In this document: positions 1 through 11,864 of the stretch, piece after piece
Layout: every line of letters begins with the position of its first letter
Numbering within the stretch: the first letter of the stretch is position 1
From: Helicoverpa zea
Lineage: Eukaryota > Arthropoda > Insecta > Lepidoptera > Noctuidae
Direction of reading: 5' to 3'
Assembly: GCF_022581195.2 (NCBI RefSeq)
Contig: NC_061455.1
Location: 10,062,189 to 10,126,188 of the forward strand
Length of the DNA stretch: 64,000 nt
Program-made: the position numbers and the translations under genes
Notes under the pieces: generated by a model
Database searches by the model: none
Told to the model about the DNA's origin: nothing
The model's input: the letters and a program-made list of their open reading frames with translations, nothing else

Positions 1-1279
1 TTTATCATTTGACGTCGCGTCTCGCATCAATTAAAAATTCTAAAAATGTATAACCTATATCTATTCGAATTCATACAATATGCGTGATATAAATATGCCC
101 AATGTCAGCTGTTTACGTAAGTAGAAATGATTTTTATAGAAACAATATCACATGGTAACGATTTAGTACAATGACGTCATTGACTGTAGGTAAGTAGATA
201 TACCAGATTACAGAAAATTTTCATCACAATATACAATTTCGGAGACTAAAATTAATTTATTGAAATTAGGCTATTAGACACGCCAGACAATAAGACGCTA
301 GTGTTTCGTACGAACAACAAACGTTGTTGCTACACACATTCAGATCGTCTCATGAGGATAAATATATTCAACACTGATTCGTTAATATCAAAGAATTATT
401 TTCAAGTATTTAATCTCTACAAATAGTTACAAAACTATCTCTCGTCTCAGTCATTTCATCGAACACATTCTGTCGATGAAACTTCGGAATCGGCGGCAAG
501 GAAAAAGCTATCTGTAAGTCTGTGAGTAACTATTCAAAATATCAGCAATACTTGAAAACAACTTTCAACTCGCTAAGTACTTATTTGCTCTTTTCGCGCA
601 ATATAGGTACACTTTCTTCAGCGACAGACGCTTCAAATATCTGTTTTGTATGAATATTTTTATATTAGCCATACGTTAATCTAAATGTGATCGTGGAAAC
701 TTCAAATGATCTCTTTTAACTTGGTTAATCTTTGAGAAAACGTTTCGTAGTTTTTGTTTTCTATAATTATATCTACAACATTTAGCTTTCAGTTAAACGG
801 TTCACAGGACAAAATGCTTCAAATCACGGAATTATTTTAATTTTATGAGATTCCCGCCAGTTTGAACACCTGTCAAATCACTCATTTCTTTTTCCGTTTT
901 TATGGCATCGCAAGAATGTAACAAACGTTTGTTCTGGCCATTTTGTATCATTAGTCAAAGCGATTACATTACGTCGGCCGGTAATATGATGTTATAAGCG
1001 TGCTCTGGGACTCCAGTGTATGGGAAATAGTGGCTTTGTTATACTGTCACACAGAGTGTAAAACTAAACACACTTTTAAAATAGTTGTAGGAACGATGTA
1101 TTGGAGTGGTGAACAATAAATTAGAAACGAACGCAGCTGTTTTATCCACTATTTTGCCGTAAATAAAATAAAAAAAATAATCTTATCTGACTATAATCTG
1201 CTGATGTTCTCGTACATGTTAGATATATTACCATAACATAAAACTATTGACGTTTCTTATTCTTTTTTTTTTTAATCAG
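1..1279 (+). other. Intron or upstream sequence of the beat-like gene, no coding signal
   Basis: AT-rich sequence with no convincing exon on either strand. It ends in a T-rich tract and an AG acceptor at 1278-1279, so it is most simply the last part of a long intron of the beat-like gene that follows. I see no clear repeat or RNA gene in it. Confidence 0.5.
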
Positions 1280-2635
1280 GCATCAAATTCTTTGCAGATA
1301 TCACGTTCTTCAAACACGGTGGTAGCTCTAGTGAACCTGACACAGGAGTCCGCGGGACACTACCGCTGTGAGGTCTCCGGAGAAGCGCCTAAATTCACAA
1401 CTGTCTTTAGACAGAAATATATCAATATACATTGTAAGTACCTACCTATTTTATGGTGATTAAGGTAATGACTGATGCGAAACCAATCATACATTGCAAT
1501 CGTTGTTTTCTGGGCGAGGAATCTCGCTGTTTCAAGATGAACAGTTTTTCTTGGTCTATTTATTAGTTATTTCAAGTTTGGCAAAACTTTTCAGTTTCTA
1601 ATTGATTGTAACCTGAATCTCACTGCAAAATATTTTTGTTACCTATTTATTTTCCTCAGGTTTTTTTGGGTTCAATTATTATTTTTGGAAACATCCCAGA
1701 GAAGTGATCACATTTAGGCATTTACGTATTCTTTGCATTAAAAATTTTTGACGGATATTCTTGCTTCATGCTTCATTACGTTTTTTTCAGTACTGCCTAA
1801 AGGCCGTCCCCGCGTAACAGGCCTTAAAGAGCAATACAACTTCGATGACATGGTAGTAGCGAACTGCTCGCTTCCTCCTTCGCGACCTAAGGCCCATCTC
1901 AAGTGGCTCGTGAACGATAAGCCGGCACCCTCCTCGTATATCCTGGGGCCCTGGTACCGAGTGTCCGCAGAAAGGCCTGATGCAGCTGAAACTATACTGC
2001 AGCTAAGCTTCTATGCTACTACTTCTGATTTTATTAATGGTGCCATAAAGTTAAAAGTAAGTTTATAAATTGATATTGGCCTTGCAGTTTAATTTCAAGA
2101 ACTGTATATTAATGCATTTGTATTGGTTTTAGTGCCAAGCTACGATAGCACCGCTCTACCAGAGAGAAACGGAGTCAACCCATTACATTGCATTACCTTA
2201 TTCAATTGGCACGGATGCACCCGAGGCAAAAGAAATGAAAGGTAACAATTAAATTAAAATAAATTCGGGAAAATCTAACATATAAAACAATTTACAAACC
2301 CCATATCAAGTTTACGTATATACTCGGCCTTGTTTCATGGGCCAAATAGTCTGTTATCGCAAATGGTAATCATGTTGTTGAACAAACAATATTTTTTGTA
2401 ACTCTTTTACTCCATAGCATAGCACATGAAAGAACATAAAGCGGTAACGAGTATTTCCAAAATTGTTTTACAAGAACAATGTCCTGTTAATATTAGACCT
2501 CCAAAACTTAACTGGAAATTAAACTTAGTCAGGCAAAATTGATAATGTCAAACTTTTATTTCAGATGACGCTACAGTGGTGGACGACTCATTAGCATCTT
2601 TGCTCATACCAATTATTTTCTTAATATTATTGTAA
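1280..2635 (+). CDS. beat: Beaten-path-like Ig-domain cell-surface protein (3' part, 5' end outside window)
   Basis: Four exons are visible: 1280-1433, 1791-2056, 2133-2241 and 2565-2635 (stop TAA 2633-2635). They join in frame with GT-AG introns. Exon 1 encodes the end of an Ig V-type domain with the signature SAGHYRCEVSGEAPKF, which matches the YRCEVSxEAPxF block of the Beat family. Exon 2 starts with LPKGRPRVTGL and carries a second Ig-like domain with its first Cys in VVANCSLPP. Exon 3 begins with the partner Cys (CQATIAPLYQ). The C-terminus is a short hydrophobic run (SLLIPIIFLILL) directly before the stop, which could be a GPI-attachment signal or a short membrane anchor. Beat proteins are neuronal surface or secreted proteins that pair with Side-family receptors in motor-axon guidance and defasciculation (family knowledge). 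The signal peptide and the start of the first Ig domain must lie upstream. Which of the many Beat paralogues this is cannot be told from this part. Confidence 0.85.
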
Positions 2636-4400
2636 CACCGTGATATTGCAGCCAGCATAGAAGGCCAGAAATGTTCACATTCAAACTTTTATTTTATTTG
2701 TTTGACAAATATTTCACGGTTCAAATTTCAAGTGTTTTGTAGCAAAACGTGGCGAATGCACTGTAGACCATTTTAGATACGGTTAATCAATTCTTTGAAA
2801 GTTCACAAAACTTGAACATCAGGAAACGTTCGTGTAGGTTAACTGTACATATACTTGTAACTAACTAGAGAACTTGGTCCTACGAAGCAAAGCGTTCGCA
2901 ATCTTGAATAGTGTCGTTTCGGAACGTAACAATTATACCTACTACCTTCGTGAACTGTGCTGTGCAGGCAATCGTTCTGCTTATGCTTATTACCTAAGCA
3001 CTTGAAATGTTACATCGTTACAGACAAGTTGTATCGTTAAACCAATTGCAATGTTAAACTAATTTATTGAGCAGCTAAAAGTTTATTGATCTGTACCTAA
3101 AGATTAAATAGCCTTTTTAATTAACAATTAACATGCATATTAAGACCTAAATTCAGTACCCAAACCATTAAACGAACAAAACAACACACAGGAAGAATAA
3201 CACATACTTAAAAATAGCCACATAAGCTTTTTCTCAGTTGATGTATGAAGTGCGGGTGTGTCCTGAGAGACAAATTGCGGGCCCGCAGTTTTTTTATTTC
3301 TTTTACTGTAAAGCAAAATGTTTTCGTCCTCTTCGCAACGAAGTATTTTTGTGCTATCTAATACTGGCAACTATTAAAATGTTTCTGATTTCAACTCTGC
3401 AGTCGCAAGCAAATTGTATTTCAGGGAAATATATTGTGTGGCCTAAATTAGTTATGTGATTGTCAATTATTTAGTTTTTACTATAGCTGTTTAAAAGCAG
3501 TTTATTCTTTAGGTATACCTACTTAATTGAACTGTCGCTAGAAAAATAGTAATCAAAAGATGTAGTAGCTTCGATAGAAAGGAGTGCTGGCTGGTTCAAT
3601 AGACTTTCATGATGTTATATTTTCATTTTTTTGGTACAATATAAATATTTTTTGGAAGTATCCCAGGTACATTGCTCCCGAGTTTATTTATAACTTTTAA
3701 TATCTTGATGGTTTAACTGTGCACATTTTTGGCCACCTTTCAAAACGAATGTAACAAATAAAGACGTAAGTTATTTTTCGATGTAGATTTTAATAATGTA
3801 CTTACGTTTTAAGTACATGTATGTATAAAATATTCGTACTACCTTTACTTAAGCATAATAATTATTATAGGCTTTAACTTGTAATCATGAGAAATCAAGC
3901 TAAGCTTGACTGTGTATAGATTAATAACGATTAAGAAATAATTACAACGACCAAAATGTGTAGGTAATATTTTCGTATCCTGCGGGATTAGGGTGAGATT
4001 TGATATACTTATATCTAGATGTAGGGCTGTGCTAAATATTTTCTCAAGCACTTTAATATACAATATTATTATGAAGCACTTTAAGCAGGCGACTTAGTGA
4101 GTATTGCGTATCAAGTATCCGACATGCGTGTAGATCTCATCCTTTTCTATTGCGGCTTAGTAAACCTTGTTATTTTATTTATGTTTTTTTCGTGATACTC
4201 TGATGCATTCGAATGTAATAATTATTATATTGTTTTCTATGCATTTACACTATTATTTTCTTGAATCATTTTTTGTTATTATATTTTGTGAACGCGATAC
4301 CATACTAATTAGAAGGGTTGTGATAGCGATATGACTGCTTTGCATGAATACCGATTGTACTTTATAAATAAAGGAAATATAGTGAGTTACAAAAACGGAG
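2636..4400 (+). other. Probable long 3' UTR of the beat-like gene
   Basis: No exon-like reading frame is present. AATAAA motifs occur at 3757-3762 and 4367-4372. The second is the last one before the oppositely oriented poly(A) signal of the resilin gene, so a 3' UTR of up to about 1.75 kb is plausible. The alternative is early cleavage near 3780 and a short intergenic gap. Confidence 0.4.
4367..4372 (+). terminator. Poly(A) signal AATAAA, beat-like gene (candidate)
   Basis: AATAAA on the plus strand, 45 bases before the minus-strand signal of the convergent resilin gene. An alternative AATAAA lies at 3757-3762. Confidence 0.4.
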
Positions 4401-4415
4401 TCTTTTTTTACATAA

Positions 4416-4421
4416 TTTATT
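4416..4421 (-). terminator. Poly(A) signal AATAAA of the pro-resilin gene
   Basis: TTTATT on the plus strand reads AATAAA on the minus strand, about 140 bases downstream of the resilin stop codon. Confidence 0.6.
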
Positions 4422-4557
4422 TACAAAGCTATATAAATTCATTTAAGTTCGTAAGTGTGAAACTCACGGAAGCGTTTTGTTTTTACCCGACTGCCAAAGA
4501 AGGAGGGTAATGTTTTTTATCATTAAGGTTCGTCGTGCTGCTTTCGTTGTTTTGTCA

Positions 4558-7148
4558 TCAGTACCCAGAGCCTCGAGGGCCACTGGGTCCACCGCTTGGG
4601 TAGCCTTCTTCGCCATTGCTACCACCATTCTGAGATCCGGGGCGTCCTCTTCCTCGACTCTGTCCTCCGGGGCCGCCTCTTCCCCCTCCATTCGGTCCGC
4701 CACTTGGGTAACCACCGCCGTTACCTCCGTTACTACCAGGGAAACCTCCATTATTGCCTCCAGGGCCACCGCTAGGGTACCCGCCATTACCTCCTGCGGA
4801 ACCACCGCTGGGGTAACCACCGTTACCTTGCGGTCCTCCACTAGGATAACCATTACCACCGCCGTTCAAATCTTCAATTCCCGAACTGCCTTGCGAGCCT
4901 TGGTTTGGCCCACGGGATCCCTGACCGTTTCTGCCATTACCTCCAGGGCGTCCACTTGGATAGCCCATAAAGCCTTGACTACCAGTATCACCCTGTCCGA
5001 AGCCACCGGCGTCTTGATAGCGTCCTGAGCCGGGCTGGTCTTGACCAGATCCCGGGAAACCGCCATCGCCGCCTGGGAAGTTCCCACCAGGACCGCCTTG
5101 AGGGTAGCCCTGACTACCACCTGGTCCACCGCTGCCGCCTGTTAAATAATATGTCAACTTAAGTATATCAAATTATAATTAAGGTTAATATTGGGAAAAT
5201 TTTATTTATGATGCTTGAGCAGTGATTTATGATATCGAGAATTCAGATTACTTTGACTTTTAAGAGCACTTTCAAACCATAAAAGGGTTAATTACCTCGC
5301 CCAAAACCGTTTCCAGAGCCACCGTTGCCGCCTCCTGATTGAAAAGAAATAAATATCCATTAAACAAACTGAAAACTAATTTAATACAAATTTGAACCAG
5401 CAAGTAAATTCCAATTACCAACAGCTTTGTTTAGGTAATGCGGAGATTAGTTCACATTAATTTTACAATGAAATTAGCTAATTTGAAACAACAACAATTT
5501 TCCTAATAAATTGGACGGGTTTATTAGAATTGAAGAGTACTTTAGGGTAAAATAGTTTCAGTTGTTCCTGAATGTTTCAAGTAAGTTATTCGTTTTGGCT
5601 GATTGGTTTCAGAAATGCAGTTTGGCACAAAGCTATTCACAGGTGTCGCGTCGCCAACCAAGATAATGAACCAACCCTCGTATCGGATCTGAGGCATGTA
5701 TCCCTGCAGGCCGGCCTCGTACTCGACTACCTGTCGCCTGCCATCAGGCAGCACTACGTTATACTCCCCAGTGGCCAGGTCGCCATCGCGCTGCTCAGAA
5801 TGACCAAATTTAGTACCTGTCTGAGCGTCGTCCACGTCATAGCTAAACTCGTATTTAGCCGGCTCCTGAAAGACAACATTGAAAAGTCAATAACGTTATT
5901 ACTAGGAGCGTTATTTGTTTCTCTCTTCCTTACTACACGTGTCAGCTAGTCTCAAATAGCCAGGACCAAAATAAACAAAGTTCGAATTTGAATTATTAGG
6001 TAATTACTTTTAAATAAACATTGTGGTTAATGATTTACTTGTTTAAATGAAAAATAGAGTTCTGCAAAACGTACATTAGATTGTCCATCATCGTAGCTCG
6101 AACCACGGCCATTGCCCCTCCCACCCGGACCACTGCCAGGACCACCACCAAAGCCAGGTGCACCATACGACGATGATGGCTGGCCACCAGGACCGCCGTT
6201 GAATCCAGCTCCAGCTTGAGACTGTGCTTGAGAACCACCGCCAGGAGACAAATAACTCGAATCTGGTGCCGATTGACCATTTCCTGAAGGCTGGAATCCT
6301 CCTGTGGGAGGAGGACCATACGAGCTGTCAGGTCGTTGCCCGAAACCTGGACCTCCACCATTTCCTGATCCTGTACCTCCTTGTTGATTGGGAGGACCGT
6401 ATGACGACTGTGGACGGCCTCTGCCACCTGGACCTCCGGGACCTCCGGGGCCTCCAGGCCCTCCAGGTCCACCAGGACCTCCACGACCTCTTCCGTTACC
6501 TCGTCCTGGTGGACCGTATTGTGAATCAGGTGCACTGAAACTGCCTTGTCCTTGAGAGCCAAACCCTTGAGATCCTTGTCCGTTACCTCTTCCCGATGGT
6601 GGACCATATTGCGTATCTACAGATGGTCCTGTTTGTCCGTTGGAATAAGAATCCTGAGATCCAGAGGGACCTAATCCACCACCTGGTTGAGATCCCCCTC
6701 CGGAGCCTCCGTTACTGCCAGGTGGGCCATATTGAGATGATGGTCGACCACCAGAGCCAGAGGGAGGTAGGTAGCTGTTTACAGGAGGCTCACATTTGCT
6801 AGCCGGCCACGCAAGTGCGCTTAGCAAGAAAAATAGGAACTGAAAAATATTGAATCATTGTTAGAGAAGTTAGAGTAGAAGTTAAAGAAGCATTTAATAA
6901 TCGACAAATGGATTCTACCAGAGAAAACAACATTTTTCATTCTATTGTTAAAAGTATATATAACTTTTAGCAGATTTTTATGCTTTTTCAACTATTTTCC
7001 TCATTCTCGGAAAAAAATGAGTAGAAAAAAACTCGATTAAAAAAAAATTTCGCAACAAATCGCACTGAATATACAAGTGAAGGGCACAGAAAATAATGGT
7101 GATCCATCCCTTTTAAATCCTTTATAAACAAACACTTACTAAAATCAT
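4558..7148 (-). CDS. resilin: Pro-resilin-like elastic cuticle protein with RR chitin-binding domain
   Basis: Five minus-strand exons join in frame to about 527 residues: 7148-7140 (MIL), 6839-6075, 5865-5676, 5334-5296 and 5138-4558 (stop included). Residues 1-19 or so (MIL-FLFFLLSALAWPASKC) are a signal peptide split by the first intron, the usual layout for insect cuticle genes. Exon 2 begins EPPVNSYLPPS and then carries Gly/Pro/Ser-rich elastic repeats with SSYGPP/SSYGAP units and a (GGP)n run. Exon 3 is a Rebers-Riddiford chitin-binding domain: EPAKYEFSYDVDDAQTG, GEYNVVLPDGRRQVVEY, then the RYEG block. Exons 4-5 form a second elastic region with GYPSGG repeats. In the family, Tyr residues become dityrosine cross-links and the RR domain binds chitin, giving rubber-like cuticle at wing hinges and tendons. 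The exon-3 donor is weak (G|GTTGGT), so the exact junction after RYEG is the least certain. Convergent with the beat-like gene. Confidence 0.9.
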
Positions 7149-7250
7149 CACTGGGGTGCTTTCATGAAACCTTAAAGTTAACTGAGCTTGGAAGATGTGT
7201 TACTTTACAAAGTTTTAGCTTTTGAATACATTAAATTTGAATAGTCGCTG

Positions 7251-7258
7251 TTTATATA
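7251..7258 (-). promoter_or_regulatory. TATA box of the pro-resilin gene
   Basis: On the minus strand the sequence reads CCTATATAAACAGC, a strong TATAAA. It lies about 105 bases upstream of the ATG at 7148, so transcription should start near 7222-7228. A TATA-type focused promoter fits a strongly and stage-specifically expressed cuticle gene. A perfect 12-bp palindrome CTCACGCGTGAG lies further upstream at 7303-7314 and could be a factor-binding site. Confidence 0.65.
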
Positions 7259-7429
7259 GGAAAGTTGGCACTGGTGAGCGTGATACCAATACGATGCAAC
7301 AGCTCACGCGTGAGTCTACGTCTAGCTTCGTGCATCTGCCGAACGGCCGTCACCGACGCGTCATCCGTGGGACTCCCGGATCGGCGCGAGCGCATGCAAC
7401 GACAAATAATGACTCCGTTACGTGACGAA

Positions 7430-8411
7430 TACATACAATTAATATCAGCAAAACGCTCCCATTTATTTTGAATAAATGTTTGTCTGTCAGTAGCTCTGTC
7501 AAAGCAGAATTGATATCTAGAAACTTAATAGGTTTGCATTATTGCAAATATCAACCGCTCATGGAAATAATTTGTCAAGTTCCAAGATAAGTAAGTAGAT
7601 ACCAATCTTTTTAGCTGCAATAAAGCTTGAGAACCAGAAAAATACTTTTTGAGCTCTCGTTTTATACAACATTTTTCGTATATTATATTAGACGGACGAG
7701 TGCGTGTGGTCAAGTTAATAAAAACGTCGTATCAGAAAAATCTCACATAATTATAGGTTCAGTAAGACCAACTAGCCCCCACAACAACTGCACGCAAATG
7801 AATCTTTCAATGAATGCATGATATTATTTATTATTCATTGTTATACTACGAACAAACTACATACCATCAAGTTTGTTACTTGATGGTATGTAGTACATAC
7901 TCAGTAAAAATATAATGTTAACATGAAAGTGCATCGTAAATCTTACGTATTTGGCAATAATCGAAATCATGACTATAAATAATTGTAGATCCAGTCACCT
8001 AGAGAGGCCTTAGCAATACCCACATTTTTAACATACGAAGGCCATGTGAATGACATCGGGACATCGTCAGACAACTAGGCCTCGTCCCATGTATGTGCAA
8101 CGAATAATGCAGTTGCACACATGATGAATTAGATAGGTATAAACAACATTTTTCAGTTCTGTCAATCTGCATAGATGATTTACTGTTTTCGATGTCATCC
8201 TCTTGACAGAATGATAACAATTAATTAACTACTGCAATTGTTTACTTATTTGTCAATTTCTTCCTGTTCAGTTTGAATGAAGATTCGATTTAGTATCGAA
8301 AGTATTATATTTTTAAGTATTGTAAAGGTATATCGTGAGGTACCAAATTGGCAGGTAATTTGCAATGAGTGCGTGAAAGTCGCCTGAATTTCAAAGAAAA
8401 ACTTTATGTCA
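7430..8411. other. Gene-free stretch
   Basis: No coding signal is supported. A perfect 17-bp-arm hairpin with a 5-nt loop sits at about 7856-7894 (ACTACATACCATCAAGT and its reverse complement). It may be a transposon remnant. Confidence 0.4.
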
Positions 8412-8531
8412 ACATCCTTATCCTCCGAACCTTTTCTCAACTATGTTGGGGTCGGCTTCCAGTATAACCGGATGTAGCTGAGTACCAGTGTTTTATGGAA
8501 CGATTGCCCTATCTGACCTCCTCAACTTTAT
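8412..8531 (+). repeat. Short interspersed repeat, family A, copy 1
   Basis: The core CAACTATGTTGGGGTCGG, followed by CTTCCAGTATAACCGGATG and GACCTCCTCAAC, is shared with copies at 10645-10722 (+) and 18347-18482 (-). I recall this as a repeat widespread in moth genomes. Confidence 0.65.
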
Positions 8532-10644
8532 GATTTTGTCAAAAAGAAGTTTATTGATCCAGGCAAAGCCAGGTGTCCTTATGTTTATTACTAATATATG
8601 CGGTTGTTTATAAATGGAACATTGTATCCGTGATGTCGGGCCGTGCAGTGATCTGTGTCATCCTCGCTAGTTAGCGAGTCGTGAGTGCGCGCGTTGCGAC
8701 AGAGGCAAGCCGCCCCTTACCTGCGCCCGCGACGCCGCGACGCGTTGATAACGTGCTGCGAAACTTTACACTTATAATGAGGCTTATGACTTCACGATTT
8801 TTGAACTCGTTATTATTGTGTCTCGGATCTCATAACATCATATTTATGATCATTACATATGACTCACGCCTATTGGAAATATATAAAGCTTTTCGTAACT
8901 TTGCATTGACTTCAGTGAAGGCTTGGTGTTGGTTGCAGTCTGGTTCAGTTTGACGTTTAAATGATTGTTCATACTGATTTAAATTTTTGATTTCATTGGT
9001 TTATCTAGCTCTTTACCTTTGAATAAAGTTCGTTTACTTTCTTAAGATGCAAATAAATCATTATAATGATGTATCTCCTCAATGGCACTTCCTATCCTTT
9101 CCATATCACGTGTGTAAGTATGCATCTGTGAATGTGCGTGCAAATAACGAGATTTGAGAGGTTTTGCATAACCCTAATGAGGAAGTTTCTTCTTAAGGGG
9201 TTTTCTCCAACTGTCACGTTATTTTACAATTCTACCTCGGCAATTACATATTTTCCATTTGTTTACCGTTTACTAATTGGCACTGTTTTTTCATTACCGT
9301 AGACGGTAGTCCAAATCTACAGTTCACCAATATTATAAATGATGTACACAGAATAAGCAACATCCTTTAATAAGCCATCAAAGCGCGATGAACAAATATG
9401 GGCATTACCAGCTTGTGGGAACAAGCAAATCACGCTAGATCCGATACAATATTTGCTATCGACCCAAATGTATTAAATTTTATACCAAATATTGCAACAT
9501 ATTACATGGATAACTGTCATATTTTATTATAATGTATTTAGGTTCATTCCGAATTTAATGATGCCATTCCACTATGAAAGGTACAATAGAATTCCCGTGG
9601 AACCGTGCACTATAGATTTAATTAGTTTCACGAAATCACAAGAGGCGCTTGGGTTCGTAAGCATTGCCCAATAAACAGCCTAATACGATTCGTGAGTTAC
9701 ACACGGACTTACCGAGAATCGATGATCCTCATTGTTCATGATTATCAGCTATTCCTAATGCATAAATCCTACATCGTTATGGTCGAGGCTGGTACAATTG
9801 TGTTGCACTCTGTGTCAATACACGAAAGTGGGTCAGCGAGACAGATTGATGACGTATGCTGGCACATCGCTCCAACCCGACGACCCTTTGTTGTATATGC
9901 GTCCCAGCTGTATGTTCACTTAAATAGATTGAATCGTCCTGCCTCTTTAGAATATCTGCTGCAGCGGCAGCAAGTTTGATTTGCTATTAATCTTCTCATT
10001 TGTTGATGTCAAAAAGTTAACTGGATCTGTGTATTAATTCCAAAACAAGCAACTTTTTCATCGTTGTGTTTTCAAAATCCAGATTTAGTTCTACTGAAAA
10101 ATATAAGCGACAGTAAATACGTTCGCTCTTTTCTATTGTTGTTAATCCCTTTTTTCTGTGAAATATTCCACCTCAAAGTTCTTAGCACTTTTATTTATGA
10201 CCTAAATGTAAAACGTTCTAAGAAGGAACTCTAGTATTTAATTTAGTAAAGTGTCATTGAAACCTAGTCGCCGACTGTGACGGACACTTTTTTCTACGGA
10301 ATATATTACGGTAGAGTTACTCGTAAATACTGGAAGCTAGGACTTACAATCAATCTCAGTCTAAAAGTTTTGACTTTAGGTCTCAATGTAAACATAGGTA
10401 AAGGATTGAAAAATAAACGAATATTTTATTGTTTTTATTCTTGTTTTATTTATGTCAACTTTTACACAAAATATTCGTAGAAATGTTTGTAACAGAATTG
10501 TGCGGTATTACTATATCTATTTAATACTGTTTTACCCAGAAGTATGACATCAGCAATTTCATTTTAATGTATTAATATTTTCATAGAATTCTCCCTAACA
10601 GTGCACAAAAAAACATTTTTAGATATTTTCATTTGGTTAGAAAT
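8532..10644. other. Gene-free stretch with a short GC-rich island
   Basis: Mostly AT-rich with no supported exon. At 8640-8760 there is a GC-rich island. On the minus strand it contains a good splice-donor match (GGCGCAG|GTAAGG, exon side ending at 8721), so it could be an untranslated first exon of a minus-strand transcript. Reading frames of 90-95 codons at 8681-8953 and 9692-9979 (+) show no recognisable domain and no splice context. Confidence 0.35.
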
Positions 10645-10722
10645 CATCATCGCCCGAGCTTTTTCCCAACTTTGTTAAGGTCGGCTTTCAGTCTAACCGG
10701 ATACACTATCTGAGTACAAGTG
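10645..10722 (+). repeat. Short interspersed repeat, family A, copy 2 (diverged)
   Basis: CCCAACTTTGTTAAGGTCGG, then CTTTCAGTCTAACCGGATAC and GAGTACAAGTGTTTT. It is colinear with the 8412 copy but truncated and mutated. Confidence 0.6.
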
Positions 10723-11760
10723 TTTTCATTCAGTTTTAAAATAGACATAATAACATGAAAAATAAAACAAAATAATTACTAATACTACCTATAACGTCTT
10801 ACGGTATTAATATTCATCCTACTGTTACCTCCATCTATCACAGTTAAAAAGGTACTATCTACAACTACAATACTTGCTAAAGTTAACGCCAGGATTTCGT
10901 TACTTCATAATTTCACAAATAAATCGGAAAAAACATTTTGTGAAAATTGTTATAAGTAACAGAAAGATCTTTGCAAGACAGAAAAATACGAACTCCTGAT
11001 GTTAACTGTACCTATAAATTATTTATTTACCATTCTATTTACATTGTGTCAAAATATACATATTATAGTTTTAAATTCTCATAATAATCTACATTACCGT
11101 CCAGTTGTAGACAGTTTGGACCACAAATATAAGAAAAGGTCAATAGGTTCCTTTCATTTAATTTTTTATTATTTTTAACCACGCATTTGTGATACTTTAT
11201 TTTCAGAACATCTATTGAATTTGAAAAATACTTAATAGCATTATGATTTAGCTCGTGTCTTGTAATTTAATGAGTTCTTAGCAAGAGGCAGCAATGCAGA
11301 TTGCCAATGTTTTTACAGAAGGCACGAGTCAAGAGTACATTTTTCTTTCTTTTTGACAGCTTTTGTTTTTATAAACAGAGCTCAACTTTATCAACAAACA
11401 AATATTGATACTCTTTACCAATTAATACTGTCTCCTTAACATTAATAACAATAGGAAGATGAGGATTATATTAAGCTACTTACATATAAAATTACTATTA
11501 TATTCGTTGGAACCTCTAATCTTATAATACAACAAGATTTGTCTATCTCTTTCTAATCTTACTAATAATCACAAGTGGCACTTATATGGTTTTTAGATCT
11601 AGCCAATTTATTTTATCCAGTTAAGAACGCATGACAATATTTTCCATCCCAGCTTGTATATTTTCGATGCCGTCTGAAATTTTTATTTAGGCATTTTTGC
11701 CCACTCTAAAAATGATTTTACTTTCATATTGCATAAAACTGTTTTTTTTTACATAATTGT
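10723..11760. other. Gene-free AT-rich stretch
   Basis: Very AT-rich. I see no exon, repeat boundary or RNA gene. It lies downstream of the sugar-transporter 3' end. Confidence 0.4.
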
Positions 11761-11766
11761 TTTATT
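11761..11766 (-). terminator. Poly(A) signal of the sugar transporter
   Basis: TTTATT on the plus strand gives AATAAA on the minus strand, about 100 bases downstream of the stop codon at 11865-11867. Confidence 0.55.
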
Positions 11767-11864
11767 AAGTCGCAAGTTTTATATCAGATTTCTTGTCAAC
11801 CTTTGATCATACCGATCACACATTCTTAACTGCAATAACAACAAATATGTTTATAATCTTAAAA

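Noticed and set aside
4464..5028. Long open frames on both strands opposite the resilin repeat exon
   Set aside because: They are frame shadows of the Gly/Pro/Ser-rich repeats. Only the minus-strand frame with GYPSGG repeats continues from the RR domain in phase.
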